Source: Rhodovulum sp.
Lineage (GTDB): Bacteria; Pseudomonadota; Alphaproteobacteria; Rhodobacterales; Rhodobacteraceae
Reading direction: 5' to 3'
DNA length: 64,000 nt
Assembly (NCBI GenBank): GCA_020637615.1
Contig: JACKKC010000009.1
Coordinates: 37,746 to 101,745 of the forward strand
Numbering within the stretch: position 1 is the first letter of the stretch; each line of letters starts with the position of its first letter. Positions 9,473-17,101 of the stretch are shown here, piece after piece. Both the position numbers and the translations under genes were made by a program. Below the pieces are notes generated by a model. It was not told the DNA's origin. It did no database searches and worked only from the letters and a program-made list of their open reading frames with translations.

Positions 9473-10408
9473 GTGAAGCACCTGGCCCCGAGCATTGCTC
9501 TTGCCGCGCTACTGGCGACGCCCCTTGCGGCGGCCGAACCCGAGTCCTGTGCCACCGTGCGCCTGTCGGATGTCGGATGGAGCGACATCACCGCCACGAC
9601 CGCCGCGACCGTGACCGTGCTCGAAGCGCTCGGATACGACACCAAGGTCAGCGTGCTCTCGGTTCCGGTCACCTATACCGGCCTCGCCGAGGGCGATCTC
9701 GACGTCTTCCTCGGCAACTGGATGCCGACCATGGAAGGCGATATCGCCCCCTATCGCGATGCCGGGACGGTCGAGACCCTGCGCGCCAACCTGGAAGGCG
9801 CGAAATACACGCTCGCCACCTCCAAGACGCTGGCGGATCAGGGCCTGACCGACTTCGCCAAGATCGCGGAATTCTCCGACCAGCTCGACGACAAGATCTA
9901 CGGGATCGAGCCGGGCAACGACGGCAACCGTCTCATCCAGGGCATGATCGATTCCGACGCCTTCGGCCTGGGCGGCTTCACCCTCGTGGAAAGCTCCGAA
10001 CAGGCCATGCTCGCCCAGGCCGCCAAGGCGGAGCGGCAGGGGGAAGGCATCGTCTTTCTCGGCTGGGAGCCGCATCCGATGAACGCCAATCTCGACATGG
10101 TCTATCTGACGGGCGGCGACGACGTCTTCGGGCCCGATCTGGGAGGCGCCACCGTCTTCACCAACACCCGCCGCGGCTATGTCGAAGAATGCCCCAATGT
10201 CGGGCAGTTCCTGACGAACCTGGTCTTCAGCCTGCAGATGGAGAACGAGATCATGGGGGCGATTCTCGACGACGGCGTCGAGCCCGGAAAGGCCGCGAAG
10301 GAATGGCTCGCGGCCAATCCCGGGATCCTCGACACCTGGCTGTCGGGCGTGACCACCCGCGACGGCGGCGACGGGCTCGCGGCCGTCCACGCAGCGCTCG
10401 GCATCTGA
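9473..10408 (+). CDS. choX: Choline ABC transporter substrate-binding protein
   Basis: ChoX is the periplasmic choline receptor of the ChoXWV importer. A signal peptide covers about residues 1-21 (cleavage after TPLAAA). Aromatic residues expected to form the quaternary-amine cage are visible in DVGWSD, LGNWMP, a Tyr near the IYGIEPG segment, and GWEPHPMN. I chose GTG 9473 over an in-frame TTG at 9467, because a GGAGA ribosome-binding sequence ends about 7 nt before the GTG but almost touches the TTG. choW follows after 21 bp. Confidence 0.93.
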   Translation: MKHLAPSIALAALLATPLAAAEPESCATVRLSDVGWSDITATTAATVTVLEALGYDTKVSVLSVPVTYTGLAEGDLDVFLGNWMPTMEGDIAPYRDAGTVETLRANLEGAKYTLATSKTLADQGLTDFAKIAEFSDQLDDKIYGIEPGNDGNRLIQGMIDSDAFGLGGFTLVESSEQAMLAQAAKAERQGEGIVFLGWEPHPMNANLDMVYLTGGDDVFGPDLGGATVFTNTRRGYVEECPNVGQFLTNLVFSLQMENEIMGAILDDGVEPGKAAKEWLAANPGILDTWLSGVTTRDGGDGLAAVHAALGI

Positions 10409-10429
10409 GCGAACCGGCAGGCATAGCCC

Positions 10430-11260
10430 ATGGACTGGCTGACCGGCACGAAGATCCCCGTCGGCGAGGTCGCACGCGACGTCGTCGACTGGCTGACGGC
10501 GAACGGCGCGTGGTTCTTCGACGGCATGGCCGATGCGATCAACGCGCTGATCGACGCCATCCTCTGGGTCCTGCAGACCCCGCATCCCTTCATCGTGATC
10601 GCGGCATTCGCGGCGCTGGCCTGGTTCCTGCAGCGATCCTGGTCCGTCGTGGCGCTGGTGGTGGCGGGGTTCCTCTTCATCATCAACCAGGGCTATTGGG
10701 AACAGACCACCGAGACGCTGACCCTCGTGCTCTGCTCGGTCCTCGTCTGCATGGGGGTGGGCGTGCCGGTCGGGATCGCGGCCGCGCATCGCCCGAAGCT
10801 CTATGCGGTGCTGCGGCCGGTGCTCGACCTGATGCAGACGCTTCCCACCTTCGTCTATCTTATCCCGGCGATCGTCTTCTTCGGGATCGGCATGGTGCCG
10901 GGGCTGGTGGCGACCGCGATCTTCGTGGTGCCCGCGCCGATCCGGCTCACCCATCTCGGCATCGTCTCGACGCCGCTCGACCTCCGGGAGGCGGGCCTCG
11001 CCTTTGGCGCGACCCCGGGGCAGCTGCTGCGCAAGGTCGAGCTGCCCTATGCCCTGCCGCAGATCATGGCGGGGCTGACCCAGACCATCATGCTGTCGCT
11101 CTCCATGGTGGTGATCGCCGCGCTGGTCGGCGCGGCCGGGCTCGGCGTGCCTGTGGTGCGCGCGCTCAACACCGTCAATACCGCGCTCGGATTCGAGGCC
11201 GGGCTCGTCATCGTCGTCGTCGCGATCATGCTCGACCGCATGTTCCGGCGCGGAGGTTGA
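10430..11260 (+). CDS. choW: Choline ABC transporter permease
   Basis: A 276-residue ProW/OpuAB-type membrane protein with about six hydrophobic helices and the cytoplasmic EAA loop (EAGLAFGATPGQLLRKVELP), where the ATPase docks. The periplasmic N-terminal helix and gene order choX-choW-choV identify it as the choline permease rather than a generic glycine betaine permease. The start ATG is preceded by a weak purine-rich sequence. Confidence 0.92.
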   Translation: MDWLTGTKIPVGEVARDVVDWLTANGAWFFDGMADAINALIDAILWVLQTPHPFIVIAAFAALAWFLQRSWSVVALVVAGFLFIINQGYWEQTTETLTLVLCSVLVCMGVGVPVGIAAAHRPKLYAVLRPVLDLMQTLPTFVYLIPAIVFFGIGMVPGLVATAIFVVPAPIRLTHLGIVSTPLDLREAGLAFGATPGQLLRKVELPYALPQIMAGLTQTIMLSLSMVVIAALVGAAGLGVPVVRALNTVNTALGFEAGLVIVVVAIMLDRMFRRGG

Positions 11261-11265
11261 GCACG

Positions 11266-12297
11266 ATGGGACGGGTGATCGAATTCGAGAAGGTCTCCAT
11301 CGTCTTCGGCGCCGATCCGGAGCGCGCGCTTCCCCTGATGGACCAGGGCAAGAGCCGCGCCGAGATCCAGGCGTCCACCGGCCAGATCCTCGGCGTCCAC
11401 GATTGCTCGCTCACCGTCAACGAGGGTGAGATCTCGGTGCTGATGGGCCTGTCCGGTTCCGGCAAGTCCACGCTGCTCCGGGCGGTCAACGGCCTCAACA
11501 CCGTGACCCGCGGCAGCCTGAAGGTGCGCGGTCGCGACGGCACGATGGTGGACGTGGTCTCCTGCCCGCCCGCCCAGCTGCGGTCGATCCGCCGCGGCAC
11601 CGTCTCGATGGTGTTCCAGCAATTCGCGCTCCTGCCCTGGCGCACGGTCATCGAGAACGTCGCGCTCGGGCTCGAACTCGCCGGCATGTCGCATGCCGAG
11701 AGGCTCAAGAAGGCCCGCGGCGTGCTCTCGACCGTGGGTCTCGAGGATTGGGGCGAGAAGCGCGTCTCCGAGCTCTCGGGGGGCATGCAGCAGCGCGTGG
11801 GGCTCGCCCGCGCCTTCGCGACCGATGCCGGCATCCTGCTGATGGACGAGCCCTTCTCCGCGCTCGACCCGCTGATCCGCAGCCGGCTGCAGGACGAACT
11901 CCTCGAACTGCAGACCAAGATGCAATGCACGATCGTCTTCGTGAGCCATGACCTCGAGGAGGCGGTCAAGATCGGCAATACGATCACGATCATGGAAGGC
12001 GGGCGGATCGTGCAGACCGGCCGGCCCGAGGACATCGTGCTGCGCCCGGCGAACGCCTATGTCTCCGATTTCGTGGCGCAGCTCAATCCGCTGAGCGTGC
12101 TGCGCGCGGTCGACGTCATGGGTCCCGTCGACGGCCCGGCCGACCCCGCCCGGAGCGTCGCGCCCGAGACCGCCCTGCGCGAGGCATTGCCGCTCTTCGC
12201 GGCGGAGAGCGCGCCGGTCTGGGTGATCGAGGGCGACAGAACGCTCGGCGCCGTCACGCCGCAGGCCGTGTTCGGGGCGCTCTGCCCGCGTCGCTAG
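11266..12297 (+). CDS. choV: Choline ABC transporter ATP-binding protein
   Basis: A 343-residue ProV/OpuAA-type ATPase. Walker A is GLSGSGKST (residues 61-69), the signature is LSGGMQQRVGLARAF, and Walker B is ILLMDEPFSALD. The N-terminal extension containing ALPLMDQGKSRAEIQ is typical of the betaine/choline ATPases. The C-terminus retains a short regulatory segment (VDVMGP... VIEGDRTLGAV) that looks like a single reduced CBS domain. It ends the choXWV operon and is followed by a hairpin at 12338. Confidence 0.93.
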   Translation: MGRVIEFEKVSIVFGADPERALPLMDQGKSRAEIQASTGQILGVHDCSLTVNEGEISVLMGLSGSGKSTLLRAVNGLNTVTRGSLKVRGRDGTMVDVVSCPPAQLRSIRRGTVSMVFQQFALLPWRTVIENVALGLELAGMSHAERLKKARGVLSTVGLEDWGEKRVSELSGGMQQRVGLARAFATDAGILLMDEPFSALDPLIRSRLQDELLELQTKMQCTIVFVSHDLEEAVKIGNTITIMEGGRIVQTGRPEDIVLRPANAYVSDFVAQLNPLSVLRAVDVMGPVDGPADPARSVAPETALREALPLFAAESAPVWVIEGDRTLGAVTPQAVFGALCPRR

Positions 12298-12337
12298 CGC
12301 GGCGCGCAGTCCCGCCGGGGCCGCCGGCGGGATGCCG

Positions 12338-12385
12338 TGCGGGAGATGCGCGCGCGCGCACATCCCGCAGGTCATTGATTTTTAT
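12338..12385 (+). terminator. Probable terminator after choXWV
   Basis: TGCGGGA (12338-12344) pairs with TCCCGCA (12363-12369) and encloses a self-complementary TGCGCGC/GCGCGCA core, giving a long stem 40 bp past the choV stop; a T-rich stretch (GATTTTTA) follows. Confidence 0.6.
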
Positions 12386-12580
12386 GCGTTATTCAAGGCG
12401 TTAACCTTTGAGCACACGACTGGGCGCGGTATCTGCGAGATCCCTCCGGTCTTGGAGGGCATCGAGGATCCAAGGGAATTGCCTTTGGTAACGCGACCCC
12501 GTCCGTAAGAATTTCGCGCGGAGCGAGTGCCACCATCTCACCCGGCGGGCATCGCCGGGCAGTGCCCGCCCCGCCCCGTC

Positions 12581-12604
12581 ACGCCGAAGGCGTGCCTCTG
12601 GCAC
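12581..12604 (+). repeat. Double-hairpin mini-element, copy 2
   Basis: A 24-nt unit, identical to copy 1 except for TCT instead of TCC in the second loop, again flanked exactly by GTC on the left and GAC on the right. Stems ACGCC/GGCGT and GTGCC/GGCAC share their middle bases. Confidence 0.7.
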
Positions 12605-12826
12605 GACGCGGGCGCTTCGCACCCGCCGGGCCAGGCGCCGCCCTCCATCTTTGGCGGGAAGGCCGGAGAAGAAGGTCTGGGCTCCGAATGCGATAGCCCT
12701 GATCGAGCACCCCGCCTGCATGGACTCTGGATCGGGGCATATGCAATATCCGGCAGATCCGTCCCGGGGGCGACCTCCCGAGCGCCGCGCGAGGATCTGA
12801 GCCGGACAAGCAGGAAAGAGGGCGCG

Positions 12827-13690
12827 ATGCGCTACGTGAGACCCGAAACCGCCGAAGAAGCCGCGGACCTGCTCGGCCGGGAGGAAGGCGTGAGCCGCAT
12901 CCTCGCCGGGGGCACCGACGTGCTGGTGCAGCTGAAATCGGGCCTCGTCGAGCCGGATCTGATCGTCGACATCAAGCGGATCGCGGGCATGCGCGACATC
13001 ACGCCCGAGGACGGCGGATTCCGGATCGGAGCGGCGGTCTCCGGGGCGATGCTGGGCGAGCATGCGGGCGTGAAGGCGCTCTGGCCCGGGGTGGTCGAGG
13101 GCTTCGAGCTGATCGGCTCGACCCAGGTGCAGGGCCGCGCGACCATGGCCGGCAACCTCTGCAACGGCTCGCCCGCCGGCGACGCCGTGCCGAGCCTCGT
13201 GGCCGCGGCTGCCGTCGCGCGCATCCAGGGTCCCGGAGGCACGCGCGACTGCCCCGTGGCCGAGATACCCGTCGGCCCCGGGCGCACGGCGCTCGGCAAG
13301 GGCGAGATCATCACCTCGATCCTGTTGCCCGCCCGGCCGGCGCGTTCCGGCGACGCCTATCTGCGCTTCATCCCGCGCACCGAGATGGATATCGCGGTCG
13401 CCTCGGCGGCGGTCAGCCTGACGCTCGGTGCCGACGGCCGTGTCGCCGCGGCCCGGGTGGCGCTCGGCGCGGTCGCGCCGACCGTGCGGCTCGTGGATGC
13501 CGCCGCGGAATGCCTCCTCGGGACCGGCCTCGAGGAGGACGCCCTCGCCGCGCTCGCCGCCGCCTGCTCGGCGGCCTGCCGCCCCATCGACGACAAGCGC
13601 GGCACCATCGCGTTCCGCTCGCAGGTCGCGGGCGTGCTCGCCCGGCGCGCCGCCGCGATCGCCCATCAACGTGCAGGACGGACGTCATGA
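12827..13690 (+). CDS. CoxM-type FAD-binding subunit of a molybdenum hydroxylase
   Basis: The 287-residue protein is the medium (flavin) subunit of a xanthine-dehydrogenase-family enzyme. FAD-binding motifs are ILAGGTDV (about residues 26-33) and TMAGNLCNGSPAGD (about 106-119); the C-terminal CO-dehydrogenase flavoprotein domain follows. It would pass electrons from the [2Fe-2S] subunit to an external acceptor. Its stop overlaps the start of the iron-sulfur subunit gene (ATGA). Order M-S-L is the cox-like order. Confidence 0.9.
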   Translation: MRYVRPETAEEAADLLGREEGVSRILAGGTDVLVQLKSGLVEPDLIVDIKRIAGMRDITPEDGGFRIGAAVSGAMLGEHAGVKALWPGVVEGFELIGSTQVQGRATMAGNLCNGSPAGDAVPSLVAAAAVARIQGPGGTRDCPVAEIPVGPGRTALGKGEIITSILLPARPARSGDAYLRFIPRTEMDIAVASAAVSLTLGADGRVAAARVALGAVAPTVRLVDAAAECLLGTGLEEDALAALAAACSAACRPIDDKRGTIAFRSQVAGVLARRAAAIAHQRAGRTS

Positions 13691-14163
13691 AGACCATCCA
13701 GGTAGCGACGACGATCAACGGCGACAGCGCCGAATTCGTCTGCGGCCACGACGAGACCCTGCTCGACGCGCTGCGCAACCGCCTCGGGCTGACCGGCGCC
13801 AAGGAAGGCTGCGGGACCGGCGATTGCGGCGCCTGCAGCGTGAGGCTCGACGACCGGCTGGTCTGTTCCTGCCTGGTGCTCGCGGCGGAGGCCGAAGGCG
13901 CGCGGATCGACACCATCGAGGGACTGGCGCAGGGCGAGACGCTGCACCCGCTGCAGCAGAGCTTCATCGACCTCGCCGCCCTGCAATGCGGGATCTGCAC
14001 CCCGGGCATCCTGGTGGCCGCCAAGGCGCTGCTCGACCGCAACCCCGAGCCGACCGACACCGAGATCCGCTACTGGCTGGCGGGGAACCTCTGCCGCTGC
14101 ACCGGCTACGACAAGATCGTGCGGGCGGTCCAGGATGCCGCCGCCAAGATGAGGAGCGCGTAA
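13687..14163 (+). CDS. CoxS-type [2Fe-2S] subunit of a molybdenum hydroxylase
   Basis: A 158-residue iron-sulfur subunit. The plant-ferredoxin-type cluster is ligated by Cys42, Cys47, Cys50 and Cys62 (EGCGTGDCGACS, CSC); the second cluster by Cys101, Cys104, Cys136 and Cys138 (QCGICTPG, LCRCTGY). All eight ligands are present, so the electron path looks intact. The ATG overlaps the stop of the flavin subunit gene; the molybdopterin subunit starts one base after its stop. Confidence 0.93.
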   Translation: MKTIQVATTINGDSAEFVCGHDETLLDALRNRLGLTGAKEGCGTGDCGACSVRLDDRLVCSCLVLAAEAEGARIDTIEGLAQGETLHPLQQSFIDLAALQCGICTPGILVAAKALLDRNPEPTDTEIRYWLAGNLCRCTGYDKIVRAVQDAAAKMRSA

Positions 14164-14164
14164 C

Positions 14165-16438
14165 ATGGCACTCGATTCCTCGAGCAAGCGGGTCTTCAAG
14201 GTCGTCGGCACCCGCCCGCCGCGCCCCGACGGCGTCGACAAGGTCACCGGCCGCGCGCTCTACGGCGCCGATGTCTCGGCGCCGGGCATGCTGGTCGGGC
14301 GCATCCTGCGAAGCCCCCATGCCCATGCCCGCATCCGCGCCATCGACACCACCGCGGCCGAGGCGCTGCCCGGCGTGAAGGCGGTGGTCACCGCGCGCGA
14401 CTTCGCCCGGCTGGAGGGCGACAAGATCATCGACATGGGCGAGGACCGGACCTCGCTGCGCGACGTCCGGGACAATTGCCTCGCGCGCGACAAGGCGCTC
14501 TATGACGGGCATGCCGTCGCGGCGGTCGCCGCCCTGACCCCGGAGATCGCCCGGGCGGCGCTGAAGCTGATCGCGGTCGATTACGAGATCCTGCCGCATG
14601 TGATCGACGTCGACGCGGCGATGCGTCCCGACGCCCCCGTGGTGCTCGCCGGGCGCGCGCATGAGAACGTGCCCGGGGGCATGTCGCCGAACGTCACCAA
14701 TCATTCCGAATTCGGGCATGGCGACCTCGAGGCGGGCTTCGCGCAGGCCGACCGGATCGTGGAGCGCAGCTTCACCACCGCCGCGACCCATCAGGGCTAT
14801 ATCGAGCCCCATGCCTGCCTCGCTTCGGTGACGGGCGACGGGCGGGCGGATCTCTGGTGCTGCACCCAAGGGCAGTACAACGTGCGCGACATCTGCGCCG
14901 ACCTGATGGGGATGCAGGCCAGCCAGCTGCGCGTGACCGCCTCCGAGATCGGCGGCGGCTTCGGCGGCAAGACCGTCGTCTTCATCGAGCCGGTGGCGCT
15001 GCTGCTCGCGCGCAAGTCCGGCCGTCCGGTCAAGATCGTCATGAGCCGCGAGGAGGTCTTCCGCGCCACCGGGCCGACCGTCTCGGCCTCGATCGACGTG
15101 AGGATCGGCATGGCCCGCGACGGCCGCATCACCGCCGGCGAGGCGGTGCTGCGCTATTCCGGCGGCGCCTTCCCCTGCGAGACCGTGGACATGGGCGCGC
15201 AGGCGGCCTTCGCCTGCTACGACCTGCGCGCCGTGCGGACGCTGGGCTGGAACGTGCTGACCAACCGTCCCAAGGAGGCGGCCTATCGCGCGCCCGGCGC
15301 GCCGCAGGCGATCTATGCGGTGGAGAGCGTCGTGGACGAGCTCTGCCAGGGGTTCGGTCTCGACCCGCTCGAGGTGCGGCTCAAGAACGCCGCGCGCAAG
15401 GGCACGAAGTCGTCCTACGGGCCGACCTTCGAGGCGATCGGGCTCGAGGCGACGCTGGAGGCCGCGAAGGCGCATCCGCATTATTCCGCGCCGCTCGGCC
15501 CCGGCCAGGGCCGCGGGCTCTCCGCCGGGTTCTGGTTCAATTTCGGCGGCAATACCTCGGTGTCGCTGAGCGTCAACACCGACGGCACGGTGGGCATCAC
15601 CGAAGGCAATCCCGACATCGGCGGATCGCGGGCCTCGATCAGCCTGATGGCGGCCGAGGAGCTGGGGATCCCCTACGAGCGCGTCCGCACGGCGATCGCC
15701 GACACCAGCTCGCTCGGCCACAACGACGTGACCGACGGCAGCCGGGTGACCTTCGCCGTCGGCCTCGCCACGATCAAGGCCGCCCGCGACGCGAAGCAGA
15801 AGATGTGCGCCCGCGCCGCCCGGATCTGGGGGATCGACGAGGAGGCGGTGCTCTGGGAGGACGGCGCGGCCAAGCCCTCGGGCCCCAATGCGGGAGATTT
15901 CCCGCCGATGACGCTGGCCGAGATCGCCGCGGTCTCCTTCAAGACCGGCGGGCCGATCGCCGGGCACAACGAGGCCCATGCCGACGGCGCCGGGGTCAGC
16001 TTCGGCGTGCATATCTGCGACGTGGAGGTGGACCGCGAGACCGGCGCGACCAAGGTGCTGCGCTACACGGTGATCCAGGACGCCGGCAAGGCGGTGCATC
16101 CCGATTACGTCGAGGGCCAGATGCAGGGCGGCGCCGTCCAGGGCATCGGCTGGGCGCTGAACGAGGAATACATCTACGGCGAGGACGGGCGCCTGCAGAA
16201 CGCGGGCTTCCTCGACTACCGCGTGCCCGTCGCCTCGGACCTGCCCAATATCGACACGGTGATCCTGGAGATCCCGAATCCGGGCCATCCCTACGGGGTC
16301 CGCGGCGTGGGGGAGACGCCGATCGTGCCGCCGCTGGCCGCACTCTCGAACGCGGTCTCGCGGGCGATCGGCCAGCGCATGACCCGCCTGCCGATGTCGC
16401 CGCCGCGCGTGCTCGAGGCGATCAACGCGGGCCGCTGA
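14165..16438 (+). CDS. CoxL/xanthine-dehydrogenase-type molybdopterin-binding subunit
   Basis: The 757-residue catalytic subunit has the small aldehyde oxidase/xanthine dehydrogenase hammerhead domain (RALYGADV...) and the molybdopterin-binding domains (GGGFGGKT; PGAPQAIYAVE; GSRASISLM). The catalytic base is Glu717 in GVRGVGETP. At the position where true CO dehydrogenases carry the AYxCSFR loop it reads AYRAPGAPQ (Ala373-Tyr374-Arg375), so CO oxidation is unlikely; hydroxylation of an aromatic, purine-like or other carbon centre is more plausible. No transporter or substrate-specific neighbour identifies the substrate. A dedicated MoaD-like protein follows three bases downstream. Confidence 0.9.
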   Translation: MALDSSSKRVFKVVGTRPPRPDGVDKVTGRALYGADVSAPGMLVGRILRSPHAHARIRAIDTTAAEALPGVKAVVTARDFARLEGDKIIDMGEDRTSLRDVRDNCLARDKALYDGHAVAAVAALTPEIARAALKLIAVDYEILPHVIDVDAAMRPDAPVVLAGRAHENVPGGMSPNVTNHSEFGHGDLEAGFAQADRIVERSFTTAATHQGYIEPHACLASVTGDGRADLWCCTQGQYNVRDICADLMGMQASQLRVTASEIGGGFGGKTVVFIEPVALLLARKSGRPVKIVMSREEVFRATGPTVSASIDVRIGMARDGRITAGEAVLRYSGGAFPCETVDMGAQAAFACYDLRAVRTLGWNVLTNRPKEAAYRAPGAPQAIYAVESVVDELCQGFGLDPLEVRLKNAARKGTKSSYGPTFEAIGLEATLEAAKAHPHYSAPLGPGQGRGLSAGFWFNFGGNTSVSLSVNTDGTVGITEGNPDIGGSRASISLMAAEELGIPYERVRTAIADTSSLGHNDVTDGSRVTFAVGLATIKAARDAKQKMCARAARIWGIDEEAVLWEDGAAKPSGPNAGDFPPMTLAEIAAVSFKTGGPIAGHNEAHADGAGVSFGVHICDVEVDRETGATKVLRYTVIQDAGKAVHPDYVEGQMQGGAVQGIGWALNEEYIYGEDGRLQNAGFLDYRVPVASDLPNIDTVILEIPNPGHPYGVRGVGETPIVPPLAALSNAVSRAIGQRMTRLPMSPPRVLEAINAGR

Positions 16439-16440
16439 CC

Positions 16441-16686
16441 ATGGTCGCGGTGACGCTCTGGGGATCCCTACGCCGGTTCACCGGCGGGGAGGGCCAGGTG
16501 GAGGTCGAGGCGCGCAACTTCAAGGAGCTGCTCGACAGGCTCGCCGAGACCTATCCGGGCCTGAAGCCCCAGATCGACCGCGGGGTCAGCCTCGCGCTCG
16601 ACGGCCGCATCTACCGCGAGGCCTGGTTCACCGAGATCGGGCCGGACAGCGAAGTGGTGCTGATGCCCTATATGACCGGGGGATAG
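16441..16686 (+). CDS. MoaD/ThiS-family sulfur-carrier-like protein
   Basis: An 81-residue ubiquitin-fold protein ending in Gly-Gly (LMPYMTGG), coupled to the large subunit of the molybdenum hydroxylase (stop and start separated by two bases). It differs clearly from the MoaD at 2472. It could be a second molybdopterin synthase subunit or a sulfur carrier used for a cofactor sulfuration step on this enzyme; the latter is inference from position only. No MoaE, MoeB or sulfurtransferase partner lies nearby. Confidence 0.8.
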   Translation: MVAVTLWGSLRRFTGGEGQVEVEARNFKELLDRLAETYPGLKPQIDRGVSLALDGRIYREAWFTEIGPDSEVVLMPYMTGG

Positions 16687-17101
16687 GGCGACTCCGCCGG
16701 AACCGCTCCCTGCAAGCCGGCCGGGCGTGGCGTCCCGCAGCGGGACATTGTGTAAGCAATTGCCATTGCATTGTTTTTCAAGATTCGGTTCAGTCGCCTT
16801 CCGGTCCCTTCAACCGGATCCCGCAAAATGCCGACGACCCTCGCCGTCGATTCCCATCCCGCGCAGGCCAAACGCCCCCAGCCCGATCGACCCGTGGCGA
16901 TCGGGCCGCGCCGGCCCTGCCTGGGGCCGACGCGCCCCGATCCTCAACCGATGGTGAAGCTGCACCCCTCCTCGCCCTGCGGCGCGCGCCACCGGGCGAC
17001 CGGACCGGGCGAGGCGCCACCGGCGCCTCGCCTTTTCCGTCCGGGGGCATGCTCCGCGGGCCGCGCGGGGCGCGGCCTTCTCCAGGTCCAGAGGCCCGCG
17101 G
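16687..17101. other. 415-bp gene-free stretch with long repeat copy A
   Basis: No gene is supported. After the MoaD-like gene lies a hairpin GTCCCG-CAG-CGGGAC (16732-16746) that may terminate the operon. From 16873 to 17093 lies an inverted copy of the long dispersed repeat also found at 40107-40349 and 40441-40680. Open frames here translate to Arg/Pro-rich text shared only with the other repeat copies, so they are not called as genes. Confidence 0.7.
16873..17093 (-). repeat. Long intergenic repeat, copy A (inverted)
   Basis: About 221 bp. Read on the minus strand it starts GGAGAAGGCCGCGCCCCGCG and ends CGATCGGGCTGGGGGC. It contains the perfect hairpin GCGAGGCGCC-GGT-GGCGCCTCGC, the shared segment CGGCGCGGCCCGATCGCCAC, and lacks an internal stretch of about 27 bp present in copies B and C (GGACGGTGCGCAATGCGCGC region). 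It lies just past the 3' end of the cytochrome gene. Confidence 0.8.

Larger units (their letters stand above)
12298..12826. other. 529-bp gene-free stretch: terminator, repeats, promoter region
   Basis: No credible gene is seen. The left end carries two hairpins after choV (CCCGCCGG/CCGGCGGG near 12311-12331, then the one at 12338-12369). The centre has mini-element copy 2 (12581-12604) followed by a roughly 65-bp GC-rich repeat (12605-12670, containing CACCCGCCGGGCC and GGCGCCGCCCTC) that recurs twice, inverted, at 32533-32590 and 32725-32790. The right 130 bp would carry the promoter of the molybdenum hydroxylase operon, with a GGAAAGAG ribosome-binding sequence just before 12827. Confidence 0.65.

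Noticed and set aside
13964..16288. A 774-codon open frame on the minus strand opposite the CoxL-type gene
   Set aside because: Its translation is low complexity (Asp/Arg/Gly/Ala-rich) and it mirrors a well-recognised gene on the other strand; high GC keeps antisense frames open.
12827..16438. Aerobic carbon monoxide dehydrogenase (coxMSL)
   Set aside because: Subunit order fits, but the active-site loop is AYRAPGAPQ rather than the AYxCSFR of true CO dehydrogenases.
16732..16746. Strong intrinsic terminator after the MoaD-like gene
   Set aside because: The stem is only six to seven bp and no T-run follows directly, so it is mentioned only as part of the intergenic stretch.
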